Shown: positions 43,442 through 53,340 of the stretch, piece after piece | Numbering within the stretch: position 1 is the stretch's first letter | How the letters are laid out: each line of letters opens with the position of its first letter | Source: Anaerococcus sp. Marseille-P3915 | Lineage (GTDB): Bacteria > Bacillota > Clostridia > Tissierellales > Peptoniphilaceae | DNA: 64,000 nucleotides | Assembly (NCBI RefSeq): GCF_900258475.1 | Contig: NZ_LT984887.1 | Coordinates: forward strand, 214,052-278,051 | Direction: 5' to 3' | Made by a program: the position numbers and the translations under genes | Notes under the pieces: generated by a model | What the model saw: only the letters and a program-made list of their open reading frames with translations | Told to the model about the DNA's origin: nothing | Database searches by the model: none

Positions 43442-46400
43442 ATGCGCGATAAAAAAGAGAATAGACTTATTTTTATTCAAGTAATAGTTGTTCTCCTAAT
43501 GTTAATAATTGGAGTTAGGCTTTTTAATGTAATGGTCTCAAAGGGGGACTATTATAGAGACCTATCTGATAATAGGAAGGTAAAGGAAGTCGATGAATTA
43601 GCAAGTAGGGGAAATATCTACGATAGAAATGGAAAGCTTCTAGCAAGCTCAATTCCATCTTTTACCATAAAGCTATATAAAGATGAGCTAATGGCTGTAG
43701 ATGATGATAAGAGGCAAAGTCTCATATCAGATTTAGTAGATATACTTGAAGAAGATGGAGTCAATTATACAGAAGATTTCAACATAAAATTAAATACTTT
43801 CAAATATAAAGACTTTAAAGATTACTTTAGCCAAAAAGAAATGCCAATAGAAAAAGTAGTCGATACAATTATAGATAATGACTTAGTATCTGACTTTCTA
43901 TTCTCCTTTTATGAAAAAGATGGAATGAAGTATGAAACAGCAAATACAGCCATCCTTGCTCTTAAAAAGAGGGGGATAGATATACCAGCCCATGCAAATC
44001 AGGTAAATGGCAATCTTAAGCTAGAATATAAGAAAAATTATGAGAAAAAGCTTGCTTCTATAGGATTTACAAAAGATGATGAGCCTACAGATGTAATCTT
44101 AGAATCAGTAGGAAATGATAGATCAGTTCTTTTATCAATACTACAAAACTCTCATGCAAGGCTATTAGCATATAAGCTTCTAGAAGATAATAATTTATTA
44201 GGAAAGCTTACCATGGATGAATACGCCATAAAAGCTGATCAGGACTTGATAGAGAAAAAAGCGAGATTGCACAAGGTCTTTGATAAGATAAATCTTAAGT
44301 CAACGCCAGCTAATGACTTTTATGAAATAGTTAAAAATGCTACAATAAGTGATGTTTTAACATCAGCTATGGTAGATGATAAGGGAGCTTATGTAATCCC
44401 AGCCAATATGCTAATTGAACAGCTAGAAAATAAGGGGATATATGCGAACTTTGAGACAGAAGTTATCACTGAATCAAAAGATGATAAGAACCAATATTCA
44501 GTAGACTTGAGATTTAGGAATCCTCAAGCGGGTTCTGCAGTAGACGAACTTGCAAGACTTGCTGATGAAAATGGTTTGTTAAAGCCGCTTCTTTTGTCAG
44601 AATATGTGAAATACATGGCACAAAATGCCAATACTAAAAATAATATTTATCCAAACATAGATATCACAGAAGATGATCCAGAAGATTGGTCCTATACCTT
44701 TACTACAGATAAAAAAGATTTTTACACCTACTATGCAAATAAGGATAAGACAAATTCTACAAAAGAAACAGTAGATATCCTTATGAAGGAGAAAAATGGC
44801 CAACAAATCTTAAAATACCTTAAAAAGGTTACAAATCTTGAATCTTATAATGATGTTGAGGCTGTTGGAATACTTACAATTGATAACACCTTAAATCGCC
44901 AAGGGAACTTTGGTTATAGACCTATAAATATAGTCTACAACCTAGATGAATCAACAGTTCTAAAAATAGAAGAAAAAATAGATTCTGCTTCAGGGATAGT
45001 TGTAGAAACCATGCCAATAAGGTCCTACCCAAATAGGAATCTTGCAAGCCATATACTAGGTTACATGGGACCAATAGCCACACCTGAGGAAGTAGATAAG
45101 TATGTAAAAGAGAGAAATTATCTTAGAGATGAGATAATTGGTAAGACTGGTATTGAAGAATCTTACCAAGACAACCTTAAGGGTAAAAACGGTAGGTCAC
45201 TTGTAACAGTCGATTCAGCTGGTAACAGGCGCAAATTAATATCTCAAACAAAGTCTGAACCAGGCGATGATGTTTACCTATCAATAGATGCCAAGCTTCA
45301 GAAACAAGCCGAAGATTCTCTAAAAGGGGTCCTAGAAGCATTGAGAGAAACAGGATTTTATGAGTCAGAATATGGTTCATTTAGACCGTTTAAGATGGCT
45401 CCTCATGCAGAAAGTGGTGCTGTAGTAGTATCTGATGTTAAAACTGGTGAAGTTTTAGCAATGGCTTCATATCCAAACTATGACCCAAACCTATTTTCAA
45501 CAGGTATATCTCAATCAGACTGGGAAGGGCTCCAAGTAGAAGAAAGTGATGGGCCGCTTGCTCCAAGACCAATGCTAAATATAGCAACCCAAACAGCAGT
45601 GATGCCAGGTTCAACCTTTAAGCTAGTAACAGCCCTAGCAGCCCTAGAAAAGGGTCTAGATCCACTTGCAGTTAATAACTGTCACGGCTTCATGGAAATA
45701 GGGAATAGAAGATTTTCATGCCTAATCTACACAGAAAGTGGTACAACTCATGGAGAAGAAAATCTCTATGGTGCTATAAGAGATTCTTGTAACTACTATT
45801 TCTACACCCTAGCCTTAGGAGAAAACCCAGAAGATGGAGACTCCTTAGGAACCAAACTTGAGCTAAATGATATAAGACTTGCTGCAGAAATGCTCGGACT
45901 TGATAAGGAAACAGGTATTGAAATCAATATACCTAAGGAAGCTAAGGGCAATGTTCCTTCAATTGGCAAAAAAGTAGAAGTAACTAAGCTAATGCTTAAA
46001 GATTATCTTGATAAAAATCTAACTCTTTTCATAAAAGAAGGAGTTAAAAAGACTAAAGATGAGTATGAACAAGATATAAAGGATATAGTCAAATTTACTG
46101 ACAATCCTAAAGAATGGTCAAGAAAAGCCATAATAGATTTCTTCGATGAAAGAGGCTATGATCCTCTTATCATGCCAGAAGGCCAAAGAGCAGGTCTTGC
46201 TGATACTATAAAATATACCTATTTAAACCAAGCAGTATGGGATATAACAGATATGTTAAATATAGTAATAGGCCAGGGACAAAACTCCTACACACCAATC
46301 CAGATGAATAGGGCTATAGCAACTATAACAAACGGGGGCTATCTAAATAAACTTACCCTAATTAACAAGATTAAAAACCACGATTCAGGCGAAGTCCTTT

Positions 46401-46798
46401 TTGAAAATGTACCTCATAGTGATAAAATAGATATCAAAGATCCAAAATATTTAGAAGATATCAAATACGGAACACTTCTAGTAAGTCAAAATAATGCTGT
46501 TTTAAACCAACTACCGGTAGATATTGGTATAAAAACAGGTACAGCAGAAGTAGAAGGTCAAAACCCAGATGGTACAGACTATGATACCTATGCATGGATG
46601 GTAGGCTTTGCTCCATATGATAATCCAGAGATAGCTATATCTATAGTTCTAACCCAAGGTGATACTTCTTATAATGCATCACCAATAATGAGAGATATAA
46701 TAGCAAGGTACTTTGACCTAAACGTAGAAATGATAAATGCAGAACCAACTGAAAATGATATTAGAAATCTCGGTGAATCTGCAAATGGGCAAAATTAA
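43442..46798 (+). CDS. mrdA: Very large penicillin-binding protein 2 (class B)
   Basis: An N-terminal membrane helix (about 9-28) is followed by ASRGNIYDRNG, a very long non-catalytic region, then a transpeptidase domain with S724-T-F-K727, S782-C-N and K1031-T-G. At 1118 residues it is far longer than typical PBP2 (about 600-700). The extra mass lies before the active Ser (nearly 400 residues) and between SxN and KTG (about 90). It cross-links peptidoglycan during elongation with MreBCD. Confidence 0.92.
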   Translation: MRDKKENRLIFIQVIVVLLMLIIGVRLFNVMVSKGDYYRDLSDNRKVKEVDELASRGNIYDRNGKLLASSIPSFTIKLYKDELMAVDDDKRQSLISDLVDILEEDGVNYTEDFNIKLNTFKYKDFKDYFSQKEMPIEKVVDTIIDNDLVSDFLFSFYEKDGMKYETANTAILALKKRGIDIPAHANQVNGNLKLEYKKNYEKKLASIGFTKDDEPTDVILESVGNDRSVLLSILQNSHARLLAYKLLEDNNLLGKLTMDEYAIKADQDLIEKKARLHKVFDKINLKSTPANDFYEIVKNATISDVLTSAMVDDKGAYVIPANMLIEQLENKGIYANFETEVITESKDDKNQYSVDLRFRNPQAGSAVDELARLADENGLLKPLLLSEYVKYMAQNANTKNNIYPNIDITEDDPEDWSYTFTTDKKDFYTYYANKDKTNSTKETVDILMKEKNGQQILKYLKKVTNLESYNDVEAVGILTIDNTLNRQGNFGYRPINIVYNLDESTVLKIEEKIDSASGIVVETMPIRSYPNRNLASHILGYMGPIATPEEVDKYVKERNYLRDEIIGKTGIEESYQDNLKGKNGRSLVTVDSAGNRRKLISQTKSEPGDDVYLSIDAKLQKQAEDSLKGVLEALRETGFYESEYGSFRPFKMAPHAESGAVVVSDVKTGEVLAMASYPNYDPNLFSTGISQSDWEGLQVEESDGPLAPRPMLNIATQTAVMPGSTFKLVTALAALEKGLDPLAVNNCHGFMEIGNRRFSCLIYTESGTTHGEENLYGAIRDSCNYYFYTLALGENPEDGDSLGTKLELNDIRLAAEMLGLDKETGIEINIPKEAKGNVPSIGKKVEVTKLMLKDYLDKNLTLFIKEGVKKTKDEYEQDIKDIVKFTDNPKEWSRKAIIDFFDERGYDPLIMPEGQRAGLADTIKYTYLNQAVWDITDMLNIVIGQGQNSYTPIQMNRAIATITNGGYLNKLTLINKIKNHDSGEVLFENVPHSDKIDIKDPKYLEDIKYGTLLVSQNNAVLNQLPVDIGIKTGTAEVEGQNPDGTDYDTYAWMVGFAPYDNPEIAISIVLTQGDTSYNASPIMRDIIARYFDLNVEMINAEPTENDIRNLGESANGQN

Positions 46799-46812
46799 CA
46801 AAGGATGTTTTT

Positions 46813-47436
46813 ATGAAAATATATTTAATAAATGGGGAAAATAATATAGGGAAGACAGATTTTGCTGTAAATCTTTCTGAAAGACTAGCCCAAAATGAAA
46901 AAGTCCTACTCACATCATTTTTTAGAGATGAAAAGCAAAATTTGGAAGACTTTTTTGGCAAAGATGGGATGATAAGCTATGATATAGCTGATTATTTCTT
47001 AGGCTTTGCCGGTCTTGATAGGGTCATAGTAAATGAAAATTCTAACCTAGGCTTTATAATCCCGCCACTCTTAGAAGATAAATATGATTTTAAGGTAGAA
47101 GATGTTTATACTTTAATAGATATATTAGATAGTGATATAGTAATTATCGATAATCTAGACCTAGATATTAAAGGAGCAGTAAAAATAGACATAATATCAG
47201 AAAAAGATATAGATAAGGACTTAAATTCTAATTATTTCTTTATAAACAAGGCCTCACAAGATTTTGATATAAGAAATTATAAGGATAAAATCGATAGCAA
47301 AAATTCTAAATTTCTTGGAGTCGTAAAGGAAAATGAATTTTTCAAAACTGTTATAGATAATCTCATAGCAGACAAGGAAGAAGAAATACCAAGTCTTGGA
47401 TTTTTTGAAAAACTAAAAATGATATTTGCAAAATGA
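46813..47436 (+). CDS. MinD/ParA-like ATPase with altered P-loop
   Basis: The 207 residues have the fold of deviant Walker ATPases (GENNIGKTDFAVNLS at the start, IVIIDNLDLD for Walker B), but the first KGG of the MinD/ParA loop is replaced. The C-terminal [11 protein letters not shown] could be an amphipathic membrane-targeting helix like that of MinD. No minC or minE is nearby. Its place between PBP2 and RNase G suggests a role in wall growth or division. It overlaps the next gene by four bases. Confidence 0.6.
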   Translation: MKIYLINGENNIGKTDFAVNLSERLAQNEKVLLTSFFRDEKQNLEDFFGKDGMISYDIADYFLGFAGLDRVIVNENSNLGFIIPPLLEDKYDFKVEDVYTLIDILDSDIVIIDNLDLDIKGAVKIDIISEKDIDKDLNSNYFFINKASQDFDIRNYKDKIDSKNSKFLGVVKENEFFKTVIDNLIADKEEEIPSLGFFEKLKMIFAK

Positions 47437-48359
47437 AATATATTTATATAGACCCAAAAGAAAAAATAATAATTAGACAAGAAGATAAGAGAGTTATGGA
47501 AGTCATTTTCTATGACTCTCTTCTTAATAATATCTATAGGGGAAAAGTTGTAAATAAAATTGATAGCCTCTCTTCATATTTCGTACAAATAAGTGATAAT
47601 GAAAATTTATTTTTGAAATCAAGTCTGTCTTATGCCATAGGAGATAATGTAATCATAGAATATGTTAGAGAGCCGGCTAATGGCAAGCTAGGTCTCGCCA
47701 GTGAAAATTTCTCTTTAGAAAATGAATCTTATAAGATAAAAAGATATCCAATAAAGGCAAAGGCAAAACGTAAGTCTGGAAAGAAAAAAGATGATATATT
47801 ATTTGAAGAATTAAATAATAAGAAAGCCTGGCTAATTAATGAAGAAAAATTTTTTCCAAGCCCTAAACTCCTCATAGAAAATTCTAAGAAAGACTCTTAT
47901 ATTAAAAAATATAAGGATTACGAAATTAAAGAAATAGACATCAAAAATTCACAAGTCTTTAATAATTTGATAAAAGATATAAGTAATAATAAATTAAATT
48001 ATAAAGACTTATCGATTATTATAGATGAACTAGAGACCCTTACTGTAATTGATGTAAATACAGGAAGCCGAAAGTCTAAAATGCAAAAAGAAGATTTTTT
48101 ATTAGGTATAAATCTAGAGCTAATAGACTTTATAGCCTATAATCTTAAATTAAGAAACATAGGAGGTATGTGTCTGATAGACTTTTTAAGAGTTCATGAT
48201 AAGGAAAAAATTACAGCAGAGATGCAAAAAGCCATAGAAAAATACCAAATTGAAGCCGAAATATTTGGATTTACACAGATGGGCCTATTTGAAATTTCTA
48301 TAAAAAGAAGAGGAGATAGTCTAAAAACATCCTTAAGAAAGAGAAAGTTAATTTCCTAA
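47433..48359 (+). CDS. Ribonuclease G/E family protein, short form
   Basis: An S1-like domain ([17 protein letters not shown]) is split into the RNase E/G catalytic core with both metal-binding Asp motifs (TVIDVNTGS and [10 protein letters not shown]) and the final EISIKRRG. It has 308 residues, shorter than the usual 400 or more, and lacks the Zn-link Cys pair region. It probably cleaves single-stranded RNA in rRNA or mRNA processing. It faces the GIY-YIG gene and overlaps it by 12 bases. Confidence 0.85.
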   Translation: MKYIYIDPKEKIIIRQEDKRVMEVIFYDSLLNNIYRGKVVNKIDSLSSYFVQISDNENLFLKSSLSYAIGDNVIIEYVREPANGKLGLASENFSLENESYKIKRYPIKAKAKRKSGKKKDDILFEELNNKKAWLINEEKFFPSPKLLIENSKKDSYIKKYKDYEIKEIDIKNSQVFNNLIKDISNNKLNYKDLSIIIDELETLTVIDVNTGSRKSKMQKEDFLLGINLELIDFIAYNLKLRNIGGMCLIDFLRVHDKEKITAEMQKAIEKYQIEAEIFGFTQMGLFEISIKRRGDSLKTSLRKRKLIS

Positions 48360-48602
48360 GGCAAATTTTTGGACTAGATCCTCTTTTTGCTTTTTATTTA
48401 ATTTTTTAAGCCTTGCTTCAAGCTTAAGACCGATAGATTTGCTATCAACTCTTCTGTAGAATACAAGACTAACAGGTAGCCTTGCTCTAGTATACTTTGC
48501 TCCCTTTCCAGAATTGTGGACCTTAATCCTGTTTTTAAGATCATTAGTATAACCTGTATATAGGCTATCATCAGCACATCTTAGAATATAAACAAAATGC
48601 AT
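48348..48602 (-). CDS. GIY-YIG nuclease-domain protein (UPF0213 type)
   Basis: The 84-residue protein is one GIY-YIG domain ([20 protein letters not shown], with the conserved Arg and Glu further on). Family members are small nucleases or nuclease-like proteins of unclear role. Its ATG shares a base with the recX stop codon (TAATG). Confidence 0.88.
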   Translation of the reverse strand: MHFVYILRCADDSLYTGYTNDLKNRIKVHNSGKGAKYTRARLPVSLVFYRRVDSKSIGLKLEARLKKLNKKQKEDLVQKFALGN

Positions 48603-49207
48603 TACTTAAATCTTTCATCAAGGACCTTATTAATTATATCGATATCAAAGCCCTTGCCAGCCAAATGCCTAAAGACCTTTTGCCTATTTTCAAAAGAAAA
48701 ATCATCCTTAATCTTTTTATCAGCAAAAAAACTAGCCTTTTCATATTCTCTTTGATCATCCACAAGGCCAATGTATTCCTCTATAAGATAATCATCTACG
48801 TGTTTGGTTTTTAACATATAAGAAATCTTATTTCGAGACCATCTTGAAATCTCATCCTTATCAGTGATGTAAGCTTTGACATAAGCTGCATCATCTAAAA
48901 ACCCGTAAGAATCGAGAAAAGCAACAACCTTATCGATAACTTCATTAGAAAATTTCTTCTCAGCTAACTTCTTTTTGATTTCATAAGTAGATTTTTGTGA
49001 ATAAGAAATCTTAGACAAGGCAAAATTCTTGGCCCTGTTATACTCATCATTGGCCAAGATTATTTTATAGGTATCAAAGTCTAATTCCTCATCTTTTTCT
49101 AGGTTAAGCTCATAATAAAGATCATAATCAACAAAGAATTTCTCATTAGAAATGCTAAGCCTAATTAAATTATATTTTTCTGAATACTCAATATTTTCTA
49201 TAATCAT
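48602..49207 (-). CDS. recX: Regulatory protein RecX
   Basis: The 201 residues are the RecX three-helix repeats ([37 protein letters not shown]). RecX binds along RecA filaments and dampens recombination. It is preceded by a tiny membrane protein gene that overlaps by ATGA. recA is not in this window. Confidence 0.85.
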   Translation of the reverse strand: MIIENIEYSEKYNLIRLSISNEKFFVDYDLYYELNLEKDEELDFDTYKIILANDEYNRAKNFALSKISYSQKSTYEIKKKLAEKKFSNEVIDKVVAFLDSYGFLDDAAYVKAYITDKDEISRWSRNKISYMLKTKHVDDYLIEEYIGLVDDQREYEKASFFADKKIKDDFSFENRQKVFRHLAGKGFDIDIINKVLDERFK

Positions 49208-49305
49208 TGCATAGACAATATAGCGTTATAAACAAGGGGAGCAATCATAGCTATAGCGATAACAATAGCAAATAATTTTAAAATAAATTTTCTTGTATTT
49301 TTCAT
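49204..49305 (-). CDS. 33-residue single-helix membrane protein
   Basis: An ATG at 49305, seven bases after AGAGAGGTG, opens 33 codons. The product has a basic start (MKNTRKFILK) and one helix (LFAIVIAIAMIAPLVYNAIL). Its stop overlaps the recX start (ATGA), so they are co-translated. The function is unknown, and it is below the usual size cutoffs. Confidence 0.65.
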   Translation of the reverse strand: MKNTRKFILKLFAIVIAIAMIAPLVYNAILSMQ

Positions 49306-49460
49306 AATTCACCTCTCTTGATATTCTACTTCAAAAGATAGAAAAATAAAATAAGGAAAAAATTTGCATTATTTTTAAAAACGTGGTATTATATTATTTG
49401 TCAGTAAGAAAGCTTTAGAGCTTATGAGATAAAGATTAAATAAAAATCTTAAAAAAACAT

Positions 49461-49489
49461 TTGACAAAGTAAATAAAAAGTTGTATACT
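49461..49489 (+). promoter_or_regulatory. Promoter of the tRNA-His/tRNA-Leu operon
   Basis: TTGACA (49461-49466) and TATACT (49484-49489) have a 17-base spacer, 42 bases before the first tRNA. Confidence 0.9.
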
Positions 49490-49530
49490 GTAATAGTCAG
49501 TGAGACATTAGTAGAGAACAACTTAGCGTG

Positions 49531-49607
49531 GTGGGTATGGTCCAGTTGGTTACGACACCTGGTTGTGGCCCAGGAGAGCGTGAGTTCGAATCTCACTACT
49601 CACCCCA
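49531..49607 (+). tRNA. tRNA-His, anticodon GTG
   Basis: The acceptor stem GTGGGTA (49531-49537) pairs with TACTCAC (49597-49603), then CCCA. The anticodon stem CCTGG/CCAGG holds the loop TTGTGGC, anticodon GTG. The T loop is GTTCGAATC. CCA is encoded. Confidence 0.97.
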
Positions 49608-49608
49608 T

Positions 49609-49694
49609 GCGGGATTGGCGGAATTGGCAGACGCGCTAGACTTAGGATCTAGTGAGAATTTCTCGTGAAGGTTCGACTCCTTTATCCCGCACCA
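49609..49694 (+). tRNA. tRNA-Leu, anticodon TAG
   Basis: The acceptor stem GCGGGAT (49609-49615) pairs with ATCCCGC (49684-49690), then ACCA. The anticodon loop CTTAGGA gives TAG, and the long variable arm marks a type II tRNA. It reads CUN codons. It begins one base after tRNA-His. Confidence 0.97.
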
Positions 49695-49700
49695 AGCTTC

Positions 49701-49726
49701 AGACGTTAGAAATAACGTCTTTTTTT
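49701..49726 (+). terminator. Terminator of the tRNA operon
   Basis: AGACGTTA (49701-49708) pairs with TAACGTCT (49713-49720) around a GAAA tetraloop and runs into T. Confidence 0.93.
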
Positions 49727-49885
49727 GTACCCATATTTTAATTTACTAATAAAAGATGACTTTTTATTATATTTATGATAAAATATACATATAAACTTAT
49801 TTTCAAATATTTTGCAAAAAATCGTTTTTGCTCTTTTAATTTTTGCTAAAATAGTTTATACTTTATATAAGCTAGGAGGAATATT

Positions 49886-50599
49886 TTGCAAGATTTTAAA
49901 AGAATTGTATTAAAGTTAAGTGGAGAAGCTTTATCTGGCAAGGCTGGTTTTGGCTTTGATGATGAAGTTATTGATAACATTTGTACTAATATTAAGACTT
50001 TATCCCTAAGAGGAATTGAGGTTGCCATTGTTGTTGGCGGAGGTAATTTCTGGAGGGGTAGGTCTGGCACAAATATCGACAGGGCAAGCTCTGATAATAT
50101 CGGCATGCTTGGCACTGTTATGAATGGACTAAGAATTCAAGGTACTCTAGAAGAGATGGGCCTTGATACTAGGCTTATGACTGCTATTTCTATGACTGAG
50201 GTTGCAGAACCTTATATAAGAAGAAGGGCTATCAGACACCTTGAGAAAGGCAGAATTGTAATTTTCTCTGCTGGTACTGGTCTCCCATATTTTTCAACAG
50301 ACACTACAGCAAGCCTTAGGGCACTAGAGATTGGTGCTGATGTTATTCTTTTAGGTAAAACTGGTACTGATGGCATCTATGATAAGGATCCAAATGTCTA
50401 TGATGATGCTGTTAAATTTGATAAGCTTACCTATAAGGAGATCCTACAAAGACAGCTTAAGATTATGGATACAACTGCTACATCTTTGTGTATGGATAAT
50501 GATATGCCACTTATAGTATTTAATATAGATGACCCATCAAACATGGTCAAAGTATTTGAAGATGAAGATTTAGGTACAAGAGTAAAGGAGAGTTTTTAA
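49886..50599 (+). CDS. pyrH: UMP kinase
   Basis: The 237-residue protein begins with RIVLKLSGEALSG and has GGGNFWRGR, the bacterial amino acid kinase type UMP kinase pattern. It makes UDP from UMP. The start is TTG, six bases after AGGAGG. frr follows after one base. Confidence 0.95.
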   Translation: MQDFKRIVLKLSGEALSGKAGFGFDDEVIDNICTNIKTLSLRGIEVAIVVGGGNFWRGRSGTNIDRASSDNIGMLGTVMNGLRIQGTLEEMGLDTRLMTAISMTEVAEPYIRRRAIRHLEKGRIVIFSAGTGLPYFSTDTTASLRALEIGADVILLGKTGTDGIYDKDPNVYDDAVKFDKLTYKEILQRQLKIMDTTATSLCMDNDMPLIVFNIDDPSNMVKVFEDEDLGTRVKESF

Positions 50600-50600
50600 T

Positions 50601-51161
50601 ATGCTATATGAGCAAATAAGACAAGATGCCGAGAAGGGCATGAAAGCAGGAGTAGATTCTTTTGAAAGAAGAATTTCAACTATTAAGGCTGGTAGAGCAA
50701 CTGAAGCTGTTCTAGATGGAATTACATTTTCTTATTACGGCACAGACACTCCAATCAACCAAGCCGCAACAGTTTCAATCCCAGAAGCTAGACTTCTTGT
50801 TATAAAACCATGGGATAAGACTAATATTGCCCCAATCGAAAAGGCGATTTTAAAGTCAAATATTGGTATAACACCACAAAATGATGGTGAAATTATTAGA
50901 TTACCTTTCCCTGCTCTTACAGAAGAAAGAAGAAAAGAATATACCAAAGAAGTTGATGCATATGCAGAAGATGCAAAAATTGCTATAAGAAATAAAAGAC
51001 GTGACTCTATGGATGAAATCAAAAAGAGCGAAAAGGTTGGAGATGTAACTGAAGATGATAGGTACACTCTAGAAGATGAAATTCAAAAAATCACAGATAA
51101 ATATATTAAGTCAATCGAAGATATCGCAAAGAAGAAAAACCAAGAGTTGATGAACGTATAG
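50601..51161 (+). CDS. frr: Ribosome recycling factor
   Basis: The 186 residues show the RRF pattern (FERRISTIKAGRATEAVLDGI, RNKRRDSMDEIKK). With EF-G it splits ribosomes after termination. It is coupled to pyrH, the usual order, but then is followed directly by pilus genes. Confidence 0.96.
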   Translation: MLYEQIRQDAEKGMKAGVDSFERRISTIKAGRATEAVLDGITFSYYGTDTPINQAATVSIPEARLLVIKPWDKTNIAPIEKAILKSNIGITPQNDGEIIRLPFPALTEERRKEYTKEVDAYAEDAKIAIRNKRRDSMDEIKKSEKVGDVTEDDRYTLEDEIQKITDKYIKSIEDIAKKKNQELMNV

Positions 51162-52256
51162 GTGAAAAGAGTCAATTTAAATAAAATAAAGGACCTATTG
51201 AATAAGGACATAAGCCCTAGGAAAATTTCTCCTAGGCTTATGTTCTTATTTTTAAAGCAATTATCCTTGTTATTAAATTCAGGTATATCACTTTTTGATA
51301 GTTTGAAGGTGATCAAGACTCAAAATCTCGATAAGAGATTAAATATAGCTTTAGATATTGTAATTAAAAATCTAAATCTAGGCAAAAGTCCTTACGAATC
51401 TTTCCTTATGGCAGAAAAATACTTTACACCTATTGTAATTGCTTCAGTTAAGTCATCAGATAAGACTGGCAGACTTTCTTCAATTCTTGATGATTTATCA
51501 GAATTTATATACGAAGATAGTAAAAATAGAGAAAGCATAAAGGAAGCCTTGGCTTATCCCGTTATAGTCCTAGTTGTGACTATCTTAATGGTGGGACTCA
51601 TTTTAGAATATGTCATGCCTACTTTTGTGAGCGTTTTTGATGGAGCTGATATGAAGCTGCCATTTATTACTAGATTTTTAATAGAATTTTCAGGCTTTTT
51701 ATCAAATAATTTCATTTTCATTATTTTGATTCTATGCTTACTTATCTTTATTGTTTTGTTTTTTAGGACAGATAAAACTAAAAAAATAAAAATGGATAAA
51801 TTTGTATTTAAATATGGAATTTTTTCTAAGATAAGGAGATTGAATCTTGAATATCAATTAACTTCTCTATTTTACATATTAAGAACTGGGGGAATTGATC
51901 CAATTTTATCTTTTGAAATTATTGGAGATTCATTTTCTAATTCTTACCTTAAAGAAGTTTTTTCTCAAATTAGAAGTGATATTGATAGGGGCTTAGGCCA
52001 GGCCCAAGCCTTGATGAGAGCTGATCTTTTCTCACCTCTTTTATTATCTATGTTTATGATTGGTGAAAAGACTGGCAAACTTGATGATATTTTAAAAAGA
52101 TCAAAGGATTATTTTGCAAGTGAGTATATATTCAGAACCAAAAGACTTGCAAGGCTTGCTGAGCCAGTTCTAATTATTATAATGAGTATAATTGTTTTTA
52201 TAGTTGTTATAGCGGTTGCGCTTCCTATGTTTGATGCAGTAAATATTGGAGTATAA
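51162..52256 (+). CDS. Type II secretion/type IV pilus inner membrane protein (GspF/PilC/ComGB)
   Basis: The 364-residue protein has two GspF repeats and three membrane helices near 130-155, 165-195 and 335-360. The family residues F-x-x-Q-L-x-x-L and the G-I-x-L near residues 25-45 (FLKQLSLLLNSGISL) are seen. It is the platform for pseudopilus assembly. The GTG start is directly after the frr stop codon. No assembly ATPase gene is adjacent. Confidence 0.88.
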   Translation: MKRVNLNKIKDLLNKDISPRKISPRLMFLFLKQLSLLLNSGISLFDSLKVIKTQNLDKRLNIALDIVIKNLNLGKSPYESFLMAEKYFTPIVIASVKSSDKTGRLSSILDDLSEFIYEDSKNRESIKEALAYPVIVLVVTILMVGLILEYVMPTFVSVFDGADMKLPFITRFLIEFSGFLSNNFIFIILILCLLIFIVLFFRTDKTKKIKMDKFVFKYGIFSKIRRLNLEYQLTSLFYILRTGGIDPILSFEIIGDSFSNSYLKEVFSQIRSDIDRGLGQAQALMRADLFSPLLLSMFMIGEKTGKLDDILKRSKDYFASEYIFRTKRLARLAEPVLIIIMSIIVFIVVIAVALPMFDAVNIGV

Positions 52257-52257
52257 G

Positions 52258-52629
52258 ATGAGAAATAAGAAGAAAAAGGGATTCACATTAATTGAATTAA
52301 TAATTGTAATAGCTATACTAGGAATTTTGGCTGCAATAGCTATTCCTAGATATAACAAGTCTAAGATAAAAGCAGCAGAAACTGCTCATAAGGCTAATAT
52401 AGAGATGCTGAAATCGGCCGCAGAGTTAAGGGAACTTGATTCTAGTGAAGGTGGTAAGTCTAGAGATTTCACATGGACTAAAACTAACAAGGGTGACGCT
52501 CTAACATATATTGATAAATGGCCTGAACCACCTCAAGGTTTAAATAAATCCTCTGAGTATTCGGTTGAATATACTGATGGGAATCTTACCATTAAATTTG
52601 GTAAAGAAAAAGTATATCCTATACAATAG
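52258..52629 (+). CDS. Major pseudopilin (ComGC/PilA type)
   Basis: I start at ATG 52258, seven bases after GGAG. A short basic leader ends KKKKG and is followed by the type IV pilin helix FTLIELIIVIAILGILAAIAIP. The prepilin peptidase encoded next would cut after Gly and methylate Phe. The 123 residues suggest the main subunit of the pseudopilus. Confidence 0.88.
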   Translation: MRNKKKKGFTLIELIIVIAILGILAAIAIPRYNKSKIKAAETAHKANIEMLKSAAELRELDSSEGGKSRDFTWTKTNKGDALTYIDKWPEPPQGLNKSSEYSVEYTDGNLTIKFGKEKVYPIQ

Positions 52630-52634
52630 AAAAT

Positions 52635-53336
52635 ATGGAAAACATACTAATCTTTGCTTTAGGAGCATGCTTAGGCTCCTTCATATCCGCCTTGATGGCT
52701 CGCAGGAGGCTTGGCATGTCAATCATTAGTCCGCCAAGCTTCTGTGAATCTTGCGGTAAAAGGATAAGGACCTTTGACCTAGTTCCGATAATTTCTTTTA
52801 TAATCTTAAGGGGTAGATGCAGGTTTTGTAAGGACAAGATTTCTATCGATACCCTTTTAATAGAAATTCTAGGCGGCCTAGCCTTTATATTTGCCTTTAA
52901 TATTTATGGAGGTACAAGAGCACTTATTCTTGGCCTAGGCCTTGTCACAAGCCTTCTGATAGCCTTAACAGACTATTCCTATATGGAGATATATGATATA
53001 GATTGCTACGTCCTAATTGGTCTTGGTTTTCTATATAGGCTAATATATATTAAATATGATTTTGAATTTTTTAAGATTTCTCTTATATTTGTTATGGTGT
53101 TTTTATTAATTAGATATTTGTCAAAGGGAGGCTTAGGTGATGGAGATTTGTTTTATTACCTGGGCTTATTTTTATTTTTAGATACTAGCATAATAATTAA
53201 ATTTATCTTAATATCTTTATGGATAGGGGCGATTTTTGCTATTATAAAATCCATAAAGATAAAAAGCCTAAAGGGAGAGATTGCCCTATGTCCATCAATT
53301 TTGCTTGCTTTTGCTCTTGTGTTAATTTTAGGATGA
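52635..53336 (+). CDS. Prepilin peptidase (A24 family)
   Basis: This 233-residue membrane protein starts with FALGACLGSFISALM, has the two CxxC pairs (CESC, CRFC) and the two catalytic Asp sites (DYSYMEIYD and GLGDGD). It processes the prepilins of this operon. It sits between the first and later pilin genes. Confidence 0.92.
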   Translation: MENILIFALGACLGSFISALMARRRLGMSIISPPSFCESCGKRIRTFDLVPIISFIILRGRCRFCKDKISIDTLLIEILGGLAFIFAFNIYGGTRALILGLGLVTSLLIALTDYSYMEIYDIDCYVLIGLGFLYRLIYIKYDFEFFKISLIFVMVFLLIRYLSKGGLGDGDLFYYLGLFLFLDTSIIIKFILISLWIGAIFAIIKSIKIKSLKGEIALCPSILLAFALVLILG

Positions 53337-53340
53337 AACT

